The position numbers and the translations under genes are program-made. From Heliocidaris erythrogramma (taxonomy: Eukaryota; Echinodermata; Echinoidea; Camarodonta; Echinometridae): a stretch of 64,000 bases of DNA. The stretch spans positions 39,813,663-39,877,662 of the forward strand of contig CM046855.1 in assembly GCA_025617745.1 (NCBI GenBank). Direction: 5' to 3'. The notes under the pieces were generated by a model. The model worked only from the letters and a program-made list of their open reading frames with translations. It was not told where the DNA came from and ran no database searches. How positions within the stretch are numbered: the stretch's first letter is position 1; each line of letters starts with the position of its first letter. Shown here one piece after another: positions 1 to 15,000 of the stretch.

Positions 1-3000
1 CTCCAAACTCCAAGTCTGGCTCTTTCTGTTTGAGTATAAAAAGAAATCATTGAACGATATGACAGAGATGAAAAATCTTTGCAGATATTTGAAAAGAAAA
101 AGAGCATTTGATAATGCTCTTTTTCTTTTCAAATATTTTGTTTTGACTAGAACAGCATCCTAGCCAAGATACTGTACTACAACAATGATTCAATATAAAA
201 AACACAAATAACAGTTTCAAAACTTGTTAGAAATATCCCTATACTGTGATGTGCAGATTATTTGACAATTCTGAAGTAATAGGCCATTTTCATAAAGCAT
301 TCATATTTAATGCTTCCCTCTTTGTCACATGCCTAGTAACAACTATTACCCGACCTAACAGCACCTAATATATGCAATCTGCATTGTGACTATTGAAATA
401 CAATAGCTTTTCACAGGTGAATGTAATAGTTTGTCACAAGGGAAACATGTATAAATTTGAATACATTAAGAAAATTGCCAATTTCATGTACATAATACAT
501 GTATATAGACTATAAAATATCAACAAATCATTTTACAACTTGTTTAGGAACACATAATAATTTTCCAGTACACTTCCTCACTATCAAATGAAGGACTGTC
601 AAAGGCTACACAGAACATTGAGAGAGGTTATTTAAGAGATCTGGGGCCTGTAACATAAAGAGATACAATAGATCTTATGATTGATATCAATCGTAAGTCT
701 ATGGCAAACCATGTACTGAAGAGTTACAACTGATCGGAAGATTGATTGTATCTCTTTATGTTACAGGCCCCTGATGTTATATTCCTAAACACATGTTGTT
801 TTAAGGTTAGAGTACAATGAATGGTATAAAAAAGGACAAGGAATTGACTAAACTGAATATTAGGAAACAAATATAGAAGTAAAGACTTGTAATTAAAGGG
901 AAATCCAACCTTAATAGCAAGTTGCTTTGAAAGAAAGAGGAAAAATCAGAGAAGCAGTTTGGTGAAAGTTTAAATGAAATCGGACAAGCAATAAGAAAGT
1001 TACAAATTTTTGAAAGTTGTAATCACTATACATATGGGAATTTCAAATTGGCTGAATAGGTAATGTCACTGTGATGTAGCTGTGGACAACTCCTCCATTC
1101 GCTCCAACACATAAAATGACTAAAATGTCACTTTTTTGTTTTAATTAGTAGGATCTTTTTCTTTCATGAGGACCTATAACAATATGCTATCTCCAATATA
1201 TTTTGAGTACTGCCCCGAGGGTAAAGGTGCTTCGGAGAAAACCGCAAATTAATGATAAATTTGTGTACGACAAATGGGAGAATTGTCCACAAGTATGTCA
1301 CAATCGACTCACCAAATTGCCAATTTGAGATTCACATAGATGTAGTGATCTCATTTTTCAAACATCCATAACTTTCTTATTCCTTGTCCGATTTCTTTCA
1401 AAATTTCACCATCCTGTTTTTCTTATTTTTCTGCTTTCACACAAATCAACTTATTACCAAGGTTGGATTGCCCTTTAATAAGCAGATTGGTAACTTACAT
1501 CTTCTAATAACAGTTGGTCAATCTTTTCCTTTGCTTCACTCATTGCGCTTGGTGTTGGTGCAAAGACTGAGAAGTGAGTTTCATCCACTGGGGTGACAGT
1601 TACACCTATAATAATTTTAAGGCATGGAAAAGAATCAAAACATCACTAAAGCTCTGAATGTATATTAACTCTAAAGTTTCTTTAATGTTATATAGAAATT
1701 TCCAATTTTTGAAGAAGGTCTAAGATGTGTTGAAGATTTATCTTTATAATGGAATTTGTTACATACAAAAACATCAAAGTTTGTCCAAATATATGCTCAG
1801 ATGAAGAAGAAGTTACTGCAGCATTTCTGTCCATCATTATCGCACAGATCTATTTGAGTGCACACTGCATCATCAATCGACTTACCAGTTTCTACTCTCA
1901 ATTTTTTCAAGTTGTAGCCACCAGGACCAACAAATTTTGATCGCCTCTGAACAGGCACTTCCAAGTTCTCTGCAAAAAAACAGAAAATAAATCAAAAACA
2001 CCATTCAATACAATTACCTGCTACGTTTACGTCAATCACAATCACATCCCACTACATTATTTCTGATCGCAGTACGTGTTACACGATAATGGCAGAGCTG
2101 CCAACCTCTTAGGTAGGTATATAGATTTATCTAGTAAATAAGAAAATCAGTGCTGATTTTGCAACTTTACTGCTATAAATCATATATACCTATTTTTGCT
2201 AGACTGACACCCATTTAGTCCCTGAGACCGTGCTGCCGTTGCAATGCCCGCCCCACCCTAGGAGAGATGCAGCCGTCGAAACTGCGTCATCTGCCTGGGC
2301 TGCATTCGAACCCCCAGTCTTTAGTTTGACAGGCAGATGCGTTTACCGACTGAGCCAACTCGCCCCCTCAAGTAATGTAAATGTAACTTGTCATTGATAA
2401 CACATTTTAGGGTACAGGGTCCAGATGATGTATGGTAAATAATTACTGAGGGACTACCTGTGACAGGACTGTTGCTTTTCCTCAAATCTCTTGGTTTCCT
2501 GATCGCAGTCGCCATGATGTTGAGGATTTTACTCTTGGCTGCTGTACCGGCCTGGATGGCTTCCACGATGATCTTCATGGGCAAAGGCACTTTCACATCT
2601 GTCTGGTAAGAACCAGATATTAAAAGATTTAATGATATGAGATATTCAACAGAATGACAGTGCAAAGATGAAGGGATATTCCAGCCATTATATCTACTTA
2701 AACTGACTGGCAACATCTAATTATACCTTTTAAAGCTCATTCATATATTACATGGAAAATTGTGGTATTTAAATCAATGGTAAAGTCAGGGTCAGAAAAA
2801 GGTATCTGTGTGTAACAAAGGCCCCCAAGTGTACTCACTTGTCTTTGTGTTATAACATATAAGGAAATGTGAGGTGCACTACATTTATGCCATTTTATTG
2901 CACTCAAATTTAAGTATACATGTACATTCCTGAAGGACATTGCTGTTACAGCCAAGATCTGAACCTGAACCTTTCATATCAATATTCAATAAGCAATCCA

Positions 3001-6000
3001 CAAGATCACACCACTTCCAAATCTAAGAGCATCATAGAACCAGCAATTCCTCATTCTATCCACATACCTGTAAAGCTGTGATTCCTTTTTTGCTTCCAGC
3101 CAGCTTCATATCCATATCACCCATGTAGTCCTCGATACCCTGTTCAAACATATAAAATGGCAAGGCTGAGCTATTTCGTCCCATACGTTACCGACAACAT
3201 CTAAGATTTTAGTATACACCAATTCGGAGAGCTAAACATAGAAATGTTTAGCCGCCATTACAGGGGGCCATTAACTATGCTAAATAATAATTAAAATATT
3301 CTTGCTTTAGTTCAAGGACGGCCATGCACCTGTCTGCTTACATAAGACATTGATTCATCTATTTTTATGCTTTTGGATGGCCTCCAGCTATGGTGGACAA
3401 AGTACTACAATGCTCCCAGACACCATGACAACCGAATTGGTCTATATATCTGACGATTGCTGGAGTTGATAGCACATCCAATGCTTGCATCAGATATCAC
3501 GGAAAATGATATTTGAGATGTTAATTTATGTTCCTAATCCCAGGTAGCATATGGGACTCTAAATTACCAAATACATTGGAGCTGCCTTAAAAGATTGCAA
3601 TCACTTACATGTCATCTTTGAACAACGACTACAGCAACTAAAAGAAATTATTAATTTCAATAATTTGCATTAATAAAGGGTATGTTTTAAAGTATTGGGA
3701 CTCTACATTTATTTAGAATGAAAATCAAACTGAACAAACAATCTATTCTAACAAAAATTAAATGCGGACATTCACTTTCTATCTTCACCAGCTGACTGAT
3801 TTAAAATTATTTTTTTTTTAACACCTTCAGGCATGTCTTGAAACACAATCTATTTTCCAAGTATGCCACCCTTGCTGCAACCTGCCCTCCTGAACACAAA
3901 CTGCCATATCATTCTCGAAAGCCCTCTAACTTTAGGCCAGATTTAAAACCTGCCTATGTGCATAGTGCTACTCAACCAATTTATGGAAAGCCAAATGTAA
4001 ACCACTTTATCTTGTACAAATCACAATATAGTTCTGTAACTAGTAAGTGAAAATATAAAAACGTGTCTCATTGAAACTAATTTTCAATTTTTCTTTTCAT
4101 GATGAAATCAATTTAGTTTCTTTATTTCGTTAATACATTGTTAATAAATTATTACAGTAATTTATACAGAACTTTGGGGTTGACACTGGTTTGTCATAAA
4201 TCAGTTAACTAAGTTAAGTCTGGTATGAATTAGGCCATTGCCTCCAGGCATCCCATCTGACTTACCAGGAGATCTGTGAGTATTGTATGGTCTTTGATGG
4301 TGAAGATATCATCAGGTTCCGTCTCTGTCACTACACCAATGGCTACCCCTGCTACTGGATGACTTACTGGTACACCTAGGTAGGATAAAGAACAAAACTG
4401 CATCAATGTGTTTTTAACAAGATGAATTCGACTGCGTCTCCTAAATGCCTCTGCCTAAATTCAGTTGATGGCTTAAACTGTTCTTGAAATATTGTGATAA
4501 CCAGAATAAAAATCCTCTAATTACATGTTAATTGGCCTCTCTGACATTTGACCTTACACCTTATAACCTAAAAGTTTGATCACTTTATCTCCTCCTAGTC
4601 ATGAATACAAAATAGTTGAGATATGGTGATAACAAAGGTAAAAAAAAAATAATTTCACATACACCTGTATAATGACCTCTATGACCTGTCACCTTTGACC
4701 TACATGAACAAAAATCTAATCAGTTCGTCTCATTATGGTGATGCATACTAGTTCCAAGTTTGAAGTTAATGGATCAAATGGTTCTTGAGATATCACATCA
4801 CTACCTATCCCAAATTCTAATCAGATCGTCTTTCTATGGTGATATATACTAGAACCAAGTTTGAAGTTCATAACTCACATGGTTCTTGAGTTATCGCTAG
4901 AACGAGAAAGCGGACGGACGGATGGACGGACAGACAACCCGAAAACATAATGCCTCCGGCACCACCTTCGGTGGGCGGAGGCATAAAAATGGTGTATGGA
5001 GCGAAAATTCAAGAGAATGCTTTTCAAGTGGCATTCCCCCATAAGTTTTATCTCATGCTGAGAGCTCAGTTAAAGAAATTATTGGCATGCATCACTTGTA
5101 TATTATCAATGATTTTTGTTAATATATAATACATAAGCAATTGTTAACCACAACAATCACTTTCCACATAACACCACTATTGACATTTGATTAAATATTC
5201 CTTCTGAATTTATCAGTCTTCAATACAATATTATCCAACCTAGTTGACTTTTAAATTCTCAAAATCTGCATATAAAGAACAAAAAATGATCAAATAGATA
5301 CCTGCATCCATAAGTGCAAGACTTCCACCACATACGGTTGCCATAGACGATGAACCTACAATATGATAACAAAAATATAAACATACAGAACCTGAATGCC
5401 TGTTAAATACCTGTTTCTGTATGTCCCTGTTTTGTTTCTGTGTGTCCCTGTTTTGTTTCCTACTCAGAGGCCCAATTTTAAGAAAGAGATTTATCTTTAC
5501 ACATGCTTTAAATCTCAAAAAAAAAAAACGTGAGTGCATGTTCTCATGTCCATTAGACAGGCAATAATAATCATATACACTTAGTCCACAATACAAATTT
5601 AAATTAAACCTCCTTTGTGACCTTGGGCCAATAAATTTAGATCACTGATTTGATAATTCCCAAGAACTCTGAAGGACTCAGCACATACAGGTAACTAATA
5701 GTCTTATATTAACAATCTGCACACAAGTAGAGTATAGACGCTTGAAATGACAATGAGAAAACATATACATTTAATTATTATCTGTAGAAAAAAATATACA
5801 CATAATTTACCTGTCATTATGCTGAAATAAAGAGCAGGAATTACAATGGCTGGTATTCATAAAAGCATAAAAACTTTAGTCCAGCTTTACAAGGGTAGAT
5901 TTAGTCTACTGGGGAGCGTTTCATAAAGTGTTTTGTCAGTGATTTTTACTGACAAATTTGCTCTCAGCCAATCAGATGCAAGGATTTCAGTAGCTTATAA

Positions 6001-9000
6001 AAGCTGTCGGTAAAAATCACTGACAAAACACTTGATGAAACGCTCCCCTGATTTATAGAGTACTGAGTGTCAACCTGCTCATCCCATGAAAAGTATGATA
6101 ATTATTTATAATTGAACATATGAAATCAATTTCTCATTTCTATTTCATGACTGCGTTTGTTTGGACATATAATTACAGTAATTTGTATAGAATAATGGGC
6201 TTGACACCTGGTGCCCTACAAATAAGTGTACTATTTATAGTTAAACCAGGTTTAACTTGGTACACATACAGTATATGAATATGAACCAATGGGAATGACT
6301 TACCATTTGACTCAAGAACTTCACTGGTGAGTCTGATGGTGAAAGGGTAGTCAGACGGAACCACCGGTCTCAGCCCTTTCTCAGCCAGAGCTCCTGCAGA
6401 TCAGAATAATGGAAAAAAAAGTACAAAGGTGTTTTTGAAAACATATGTATGGTAATCTGATATTTGCTCCTGCGACAATTGCTCCAGGCTTTATTTCATT
6501 AAAGATATATACAGTCAAACCTGTCTATTAAGGCCACCCAAGGGAAACAGAAAAAGTGGCCACTGTAGACAGGTTATAAAGCACATATTTCTTGCTACAG
6601 GGAGGCAATATAAGTGACCACTATAGACAGGTGACCGTTATAGACAGGTGGCCACTAAGACAGGTTTGACTGTAATTAAGGTTAGAGATGCAATAGGGTT
6701 TCAGGTAAGGATTAGGGTTAGGGTTAGGCGTAGTGTTTGGTAACTTTGGTAAGTGTTTGGTAAGTTAAAGTTAGGAATTCAGTTAATGTAGGATATTGAC
6801 CTCAGAGCAAATGTTGCCAGAGCATGTATCGTACAATTGTATGCTTTCCTTAGTATCTCAGTTTTGCTTGTCCAGCATTGCTCTCTATTTTGTCACAATA
6901 TATCTGGTGCTGGTAAGATGGACAATTTGTACATGTTTCCTCATTGGAGGGAAAGAGCAGTGACAAAAATTCATGCTTCCAAGTCAACTGACATTTCCAA
7001 TGTATTGAGGTTGTACAACACATGCTCCAGTAACAATTGCTACACGGTCAATATTCCCAACTTCAATGGGGGACCAAACACTATACCTAACTCTAACCCT
7101 AAAGGTAACTTACAGGGGAGCGTTTCATCAAGTGTTTTGTCAGTGATTTTTACCGACAACTGTTATAAGCTACTGAAATCCTTGCATCTGATTGGCTGAG
7201 AGTAAATTTGTCAGTAAAAATCAATGACAAAACACTTGATGAAATGCTCCCCAGGTAACCTACAACCCTTTTGCAACCCTAATCCTAACCCTTTATATTT
7301 GACAATGAAGAAAAAATGAAGCTGCATAGCTGTTTAAATATTTATATGGAATTACATTAACTCCCTCCAAAAGTACACAAAATAAGTGAAAAGAAGCACC
7401 TGAAAAAGCTGAAATTCATCAAAAATTGCACAGGTCCAGATAAAGAGGGGCACAGGTCTCAGTCTATGAAATGCAAATTAACAAGGCCTTGATTGAGGAA
7501 GGGTGTAGGAGGGGGTTGTAGTGTCTTATTTTCACATTTCCTACCACCCCCACTCTTTTCTCTTTCCTTTCTCTTTTTTCTTTTTTTTTGCCACTTGATT
7601 GCGGGCACTTGCCCCTTTGTGCCCCCATGTAGCTACGCCACTGAAAACATATGGCACAGAGAGGTTCAACTCACCATGACCTAGCTCTCTCCTGTTGACG
7701 CCTCCTGTCCTGCCTGTTTCATTAGTTGCATAAGGTGGAAACTACATCAGGGATAAACAAGAAGATAAACATATATATGAAAATCAGTAGACAGTAAAGA
7801 AAGAAATGATGTCTAGTAGTAATTCACAGCCATGCACAATGAAGAAGTCATAAAGTGTCAATCTACCAGTGCCGGCCGCATAGAAACGTTCTTAGCGCTA
7901 ACAGCGCACTAACAGTACCGATAGCGATGATTTGGCCGCACAGAAGAGTTATGTTAGTCAAATTCACTAACAGTGCTGTTAGCCTAACATTTCAAGGCCG
8001 CACAGAAGCTAACAGTAGTGGTAATGTTTTAACAACTCACTAACGGTGCCAGGGGCACCAATAGTGACAATGTTAGTGAATAATTTCTTGCGTGCGCTAT
8101 AACTTGTCTCTCCTTTTTTTTTAATACCAAGTACTTAAACATAGACCTAGACTAATTAAGAATGTGTCGGGTAGCGGGTGACATATATTTTGCTGATAAC
8201 GACACGAGGAGACCAAGATATGATCCTTTTCAGGAAGAAAATGAACATGACTTTTTCAATTTGGAGAAAACTCGTTGTATGTTATTTAGTAATTCAATCT
8301 CATCTCTGGATGGTAATGTATTACTTAAAAATACCACATTTAAAATGGTCGAGGAGTTAAAGTTTCTTGGTTTACTTATTGATAATTTCAGGAAGAAAAT
8401 GAACATGACTTTTTCAATTTGGAGAAAACGTATTGATAATAAGTTATCTTGGAAACCACAGACTCTGTATCTAAACAAATTACTCTATAGAAATGTTGGT
8501 ATTATAAACAAATTGAAATATTTGTTTCCCTCTCATGTATTACTCTTGTTGTATTCCACCTTGGTTCTACCCTACATAAGTTATGTCATTTTTACTTGGG
8601 GCAACTGTACTAAGTCTCAGTTGGATAGACTCTCAGTTATACAAAAACGGGTGATGAGAATAATTTTGAAAAAGCCTAGACTAGCTCCGTCTAAAATATT
8701 ATTCTTTGAAAATAAATCGTTGAGACTAAACGATTTGTTTTATTACCAGTTAGGCAGTTTAATGTATCAAGTACGAATTCATGAATTGCCTCAGGTTTTA
8801 CAATCAATGCTTCAAACGAATGATGGAATACATAGGCATTCTACACGACAATCATCTTTCTTTCATTTACCACTTCTTCGTACTCAGTTTGCCCAGAAAA
8901 CATTAATCTAAACTGGGCCCTTCTATTGAAATCATCTTGATTCAAATCTAAAGCAAGCTTCCTCTCTTAAATCTTTTAGAAGAAATCTTAAACATTATCA

Positions 9001-12000
9001 AATTAGCTCTTACAGTGTAAGTCCATAACAGGGGCGTATCCAGGATTTCCCAATAGGGGGGGGGGGAGGCATTATTGAACGCCGTCCTGGGGGAGGGGTC
9101 TAAGGGGAGGGGGTGCCCCCTCCCCTTTGGAAAATTTTTGCTTCTGAAGAAGGGCTGAGATGCAAAATAATCCTATATGTGACCAATTTTGAAGCCTATT
9201 TAATGAACAACTTTTTTTTTTCCTATTTTTTTTTTACGACGGCCAATAGGGGGGGGGGGGGCGCCTGTTGCGCCACCCCCTGGATACGCCACTGCATAAC
9301 AACTGTACAGTATTTGGTTTTCTGCCTGTGTCTAAACAGAACATAAACAAAACCTTTCCTAAGACATATTTTTATTCATACTTAATACACATACATGTAT
9401 TATGTGTATCTGGTTTTTCTACTACTATATAAACCCAATAGGCTGACATTAACTGCTAGTATAATACTAGTTCATAGTATGCTTATTTTATTTTGATGTT
9501 TTAGTGATGTTGTGTGTGTATTGCTTTTTTTTTCCCTTTTACACACGTCTTGTCTCGTCTCTTTATTGCTATGTATATGTATACATAATTACATACATGT
9601 ATTTCTTAATTCTCTCTGTTATTGGGGAACCTCGTTTTAACAAGCTGTGCTTTTCCTTAGCTTCTCCCATGATACTGCTTTTTGGAATTGTTATTATGAT
9701 ATCTGTATTCGAAATTTTGAACGATGTATGCTCACCAATAATGTTTATGGCAGATTTCTGCAGTAATATGAAAAAAGTAATTAATTAATTCAGTCATTCA
9801 TTCAAGTATAGGTTTTACAAAGCAGTGTTTGAAGACCTTTTTAACATTGTAGGCCCTGCTTTGGAAAGAATAACATTACGGTGAGTAACCATGTACCATA
9901 CATTAAGTACAGTCAATGTAACTTAATAGTGTAATAGGCTACATATGCATCAGCTACTGATGATGAGAAGCATCATGATAAAAATCATCATTGGCAAATA
10001 AGCCTACTCCCATGAGTGAAGAGCTAAAAACTAAACAATAAATAAATAAATAAATGAGAAGTGGGCTTGCATTTTTGTTGTGGTACAGTATCTTAATCTA
10101 AAAGCTAAATGCTAGTAGTTGCAGCAAGCAATAATTTCACGCGAAAGTCTTTGGAATCAAAGTTAACTGTTGTATTGTCGTAGCTAATCTAGTAAGTTTA
10201 TGCAATCAGAAACTTGAATAACCTTTGTTAAAGAATGAAACATAGGCTGAAAACCAAGCACACAGTAAACCACCAACATAGATAAGCATATAGTGGGAAC
10301 GTGTAGTATTATTGATTAGAAAAGCCCCGTCACCCGGCAGGAATGTCATGTTTATTTTGGTCATTTGTCAGCAAATATACATTTTAAAACGTGAATACAC
10401 AACGCATGCACGCGCACTGTGCTATGCTGCATCAACAAGATTCATCAATCTATACATAGATCACTACGCACAAATCATAGATTTTGCCTAACTCTATGGC
10501 TCAAATCCATTAACAGCGCTGTAACAGCGCGAGTGTCTAACAGCGCCCTAACAGCGCTTTCTGTGCGGTCATCTTACCCGTGTTGTTAGTGGCTGATTAG
10601 TTTGTGACTTGTTAGCGCTAACAAAGCCGCTACTAACAGCGTTTCTGTGCGGCCGGCACTGGTCTTCATGGATTGTACCTTCACCATCTGTGGTGTGCCC
10701 TAAAGCTCTAGTCCATTTTTGATTGTGACTCCCCAACCCTTGAAAGTTTAATAACATGCAAAAGCCCTACCTATTGAATGAACAGTAATTTCCTAAATCT
10801 AGGAGTACTATCAGCTTGTAATCTGAAAATATATTGTATTTTTGTCTTGAAAAATTATGTATTCTTAAATTTCCAAAGATAATTTCTTATTATCGTGCTT
10901 ATTGCATAAGATTAATTTTTCTTTATAAACTGTTTATTTTGTATAAGTTAAGTGCTTAAAAACAATTGGTATATTATTTGGGCTACATAAATGTTTATTT
11001 TTACTTATTATAATCATTACCTCATAATGCAGCATGAAGTTCTTTTCTCTGATGTCCCTGTAAAACAAAAGAAATAGTGAAAAGCATCTTATCAGCGAAT
11101 ACCTCATGTATGATCATTTAATGATATATATTTCTCAAAGAACAAGAAATTTTTAATCAAATCAACTATATTCACAATTTGTGAACATAAATATAATTGG
11201 CCTCCAAATATCTGCAAACTAAGAAATGTCTTTTTGTAGACCATAAAACATTTGTAAATCAACTGCACAGAAAATTCTTGAAGAAGTGCCTATAATATGA
11301 GAGACATAAATGCTGCAAGCCAAATATGCTACTTAATTTTTTTACTGCTTTCTTCAAAATGTCCAATATTAAACTTTAAAGAGAAGGTTCCTTTGGCAGA
11401 CCATTTTATAACTTACTCTTGCCATACAGGATCGGCTCTCAAGGCGGACTCGATGGAATCAAATGTTACAGTACAAAGTACCTGAAACAGATATCAAGGA
11501 ACCAAGATCAACTAAACAATATTACCAATCACAATGATACAATAGATAACTATCTAGATTTATAAACAAACTTCTTCAAAAAGGGGAGAAAGAAAGGATC
11601 CAAAGATAGGGGATTATTACAAGCACTTTGGATAAACTGATGTAATCAGATGACACTAAAATTCTTTCTGTTTTCTGCAAATTAGAAAATTATTTCCATT
11701 AATGAATATTTTATCTACTCTTCCATGTAATAGTAACCATGTATAACGTACATGTGTAAGTACACCATTCCACAGCATTTGGATAAATAAATATAAATAA
11801 TAACTTAGTACGTGTAATTCAATGTTGCAGAAGAAGACGTTGTATGACACATTCTATCTTGGCAATTGCTCCGCAGTCAATATCCTAAACTCATAGAATT
11901 CTTAACTTCAACCCAGAACAAAACACTATACATGTACCTAACCCTAAACCTAACCTAAAACCCAAAAGCAACCCAAACCCTAATCCCTATATCTTTTACC

Positions 12001-15000
12001 CCAACATTAAGTCTGGAGCAATTGTCACCAAAGCATATGATGGAGAACCAAAGAAGTTTTTGTACCTGCGTTTGACCTCTCTGAAAGAGGGCTGATCCAT
12101 GTAAGGGTTTGTAGAGGTCCACTGAACATGTGATGTCACGCATTTCATCTGCTTCTCTACCATCACATCTGATTGTACAAACAGAAAAAAATAATTGGAT
12201 GAGCACATTCACATAATGATAACTATGATAGTATTGAAATGTCCCCACAAGGGCTCAAAGCATTGTTTAAAAGCCAAGGTCAATCCAGGAATCTCGCTAC
12301 AGTTTATATAAGTTTTGCCAGCCAACAACAATAGAGGATTGCTAATGGTTATTAACAGAGAACTGCCATTGAAAAAATAACGCTGAATTCTTTTTGATGC
12401 CATCTGGGCAACAAAGGCACAACTTTTAAGTTGCCCAGCCGGACTTTAGGTGGTCAGTGGTATCATTCAACTGCTTCTTTGAAGCCCTGATATCAAATCT
12501 CTGAGATGAGCAGAGCATACAGAGTATTATCAAACTTGATGGAGTACAAAGACAAGCAACTTCATTGTGAGAGCCTGATCAGGATTAGACAAAACTAACA
12601 GCTTCAAAGGATTTCTAGAAAGTCACTTGAATACAACTGAGAATATCAGAGAGGATTTTATTACATTTCTACATGGCAGGGCAAATTATAGTGTCGGATA
12701 ACACGTTCCAGCATAAAAACCATGTAATATTGCACAGCAATACCCAGAATGAATATTAGTCAGGAAGGAACTCTCTATAGATCAATATTAGGTAAAACTG
12801 ATTTCCCCAGATGATTTATAGTTAGGTGATGTATTTAATCACAAGACAATATCCTTATTTTGGGGTAATGTATCATTATCTGTTAAGTGCTTCATACTCA
12901 ACCTTACAAAGGTGAGCTATATCAGTCTGAACTGTTATATTACATACTTCGCACTTCAATACAATAATTCTAGACTTATTTCAATTGGAGCAAAAAGAAG
13001 TAAGATGAAAAATATCAATACCTTTTATCCTCTTCTAATACGATCATTCTGAAAACATCTTTGGCTACAACACTGAAGGCATCATAAACGAGAGAGGAGT
13101 CTTCACTTGGAAACATTTCTAAACATGAGGAGATACAGAAAATGGAAGACATACTCTGTAAGAATTGTTTAAACACAATTTTTATATGATCACTTGCAAC
13201 ATATGTGTATTTAATCAATACATAAGAAGAATACACACACACAATTCCCTAACTTGCACAAATTCTGTTTTTTTTCCTAAACATTAATAAAGCTATGGTC
13301 AGTCAATAAAACTTGTTATCAATAGCAACTGCCCCATTTCTATGACAAATTCACTCTCAGCCAATCAGATTCAAGGATTTCAGTGGCTTATAACAATTAT
13401 TGCAATTTTTTATTGATAACAAGTTTTATGAAACGGGGCCCAGGCATGTTTACAGGTGACCTCACATTTGCTCTGGCCAAATTTGCTTCAGGCTTTATTC
13501 TGTTTCAATGCTATAGGCTAAGAGTTGGGGTTGTAGCTGGGTTTTAGGTTAGGGTTTAGGGTTAGGGACAGGTATAGTGTTTAGTATAGGGTTGAGGTCG
13601 GGGAATTCAGTGAGTGTAGGATATTAACCACAGAGCAATTGTCGTGGGATCACATGTTGTAGAACCATTATACAGCTGTTAATCCTTTTGTGATAAGAAT
13701 TATTCAAGGGCTAACTTGATTACATTTTGTTCTTTAAATTGGCAACAATAATATTTTTCTTTTAGTGCTACATGGTTCTGATAAGATGTAATGTCTTTAA
13801 AAACAATATACCTACATGCTTATAGGAAATTTGTCGACAAGTTGAAAATTGCCAATTTCGATCAAAAAAATGATTTTGAACCGCTAAATGTGCTGCCATT
13901 TTAAGGATTTTAAAGCTTAATCTCCTTTTTAATCTTCCTGGGATCAAACGCAATATGGTCATGCAACAAAAATGGGAACAGTGTGTGCAGAACTCTTTCT
14001 ACTTTCTACTCATGCATCTGGTATATTTTTTAGGGCTCTCAATCAAAAGTTATTAAGCAAACCACAAAATATGGAGTGATATCATGAAATTGAACAAATA
14101 GCCTTCTACTATCTATAATATCTATAAACAGCTACATGATTACCTAGAACAGTTGAAATATGTTGCTCTCTAACTTCACTGGCTGCATTGTCCCTTGAAA
14201 ACTAGAAAGGAATAAAGAAAAATACATTAAAGTAGAACTTTAATGATTTTAAATATTGGCTTAACCCTAAAAAGACTGGGGTATTTTGGAGGCTGGAAAA
14301 ACTGGGGGGGGGGGGGGGGGGGGGGGGCCTAAAGGGCCTAAAGGCCTAAAGGGCCTAAAGGCCCCCCCCGGAGGTCTCGGCCGCTGATTGCGCGATCGTC
14401 CCAAAATTTTGCACGCGCGTAAAGCCTCGCGTAAACTACAAAACTGCATACTCAGATTTTCGAAAAATATTCATTAATTATTTTGAATTATTTAATTATT
14501 CTAACTTATGCGTAAAAGCATACTTTTTGCCCTAAATCACTAAATAAAGCTTCTAGGATGCTGATTTTTGGTGTAAATATTCCTTGTTACATTCCAAACA
14601 ATTGTACATAAAAAAATTTCGGAATCAACAATTTTTTTTTTTTTATTGTTTTAATTTCTTTAATTTCTTATGTATTTCATTGTTTTTTCGACCGTTTGTT
14701 TTTTGGGTTTTTTTTAGCGAAATTTGTTGCAAACATTTTTAGAAGCATAATTATGCTAAAATCAATTAATTTCAGCCACTGAAATTAAAAGTATGAATTT
14801 TTATATGAATTAATTGTAAAAACACAATTTGCATTGACTTTGTACACAAAATCACGTTTCTGAGCAATTTTGGGGTTGACAAACTTTTTTCAAAGGGGCG
14901 TGGCTAAAAAACGGCACGCACAAGCGAGACAAATTTGGTCTCAAAAGTTGCGCGAGACTTGAAAGTAAAAAGTCACGGAGCGGCACGGTGAAAGCTTTTC

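Larger units (their letters stand above)
7866..10662. mobile_element. Composite DNA transposon with CCAGTGCCGGCCGC ends
   Basis: Inverted ends: CCAGTGCCGGCCGCATAGAA at 7866 and the complement of CCAGTGCCGGCCGCACAGAA at 10662. Subterminal copies of GGCCGCACAGAA and GCTAACAG-type motifs lie near both ends. CAGTG ends recall hAT elements, but I find no clear 8-bp target duplication (left flank TCAATCTA, right flank TCTTCATG). The interior has been filled by a LINE fragment and a short MITE, so no transposase is visible. Confidence 0.65.

Noticed and set aside
6708-6728. Interstitial telomere array
   Set aside because: Only a few TTAGGG-like units, embedded in a repeat framework found five times; not an array.
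12418-12660. Possible exon between PNPT1 exons 11 and 12
   Set aside because: No frame with splice borders matches PNPase, and exons 11 and 12 join seamlessly.
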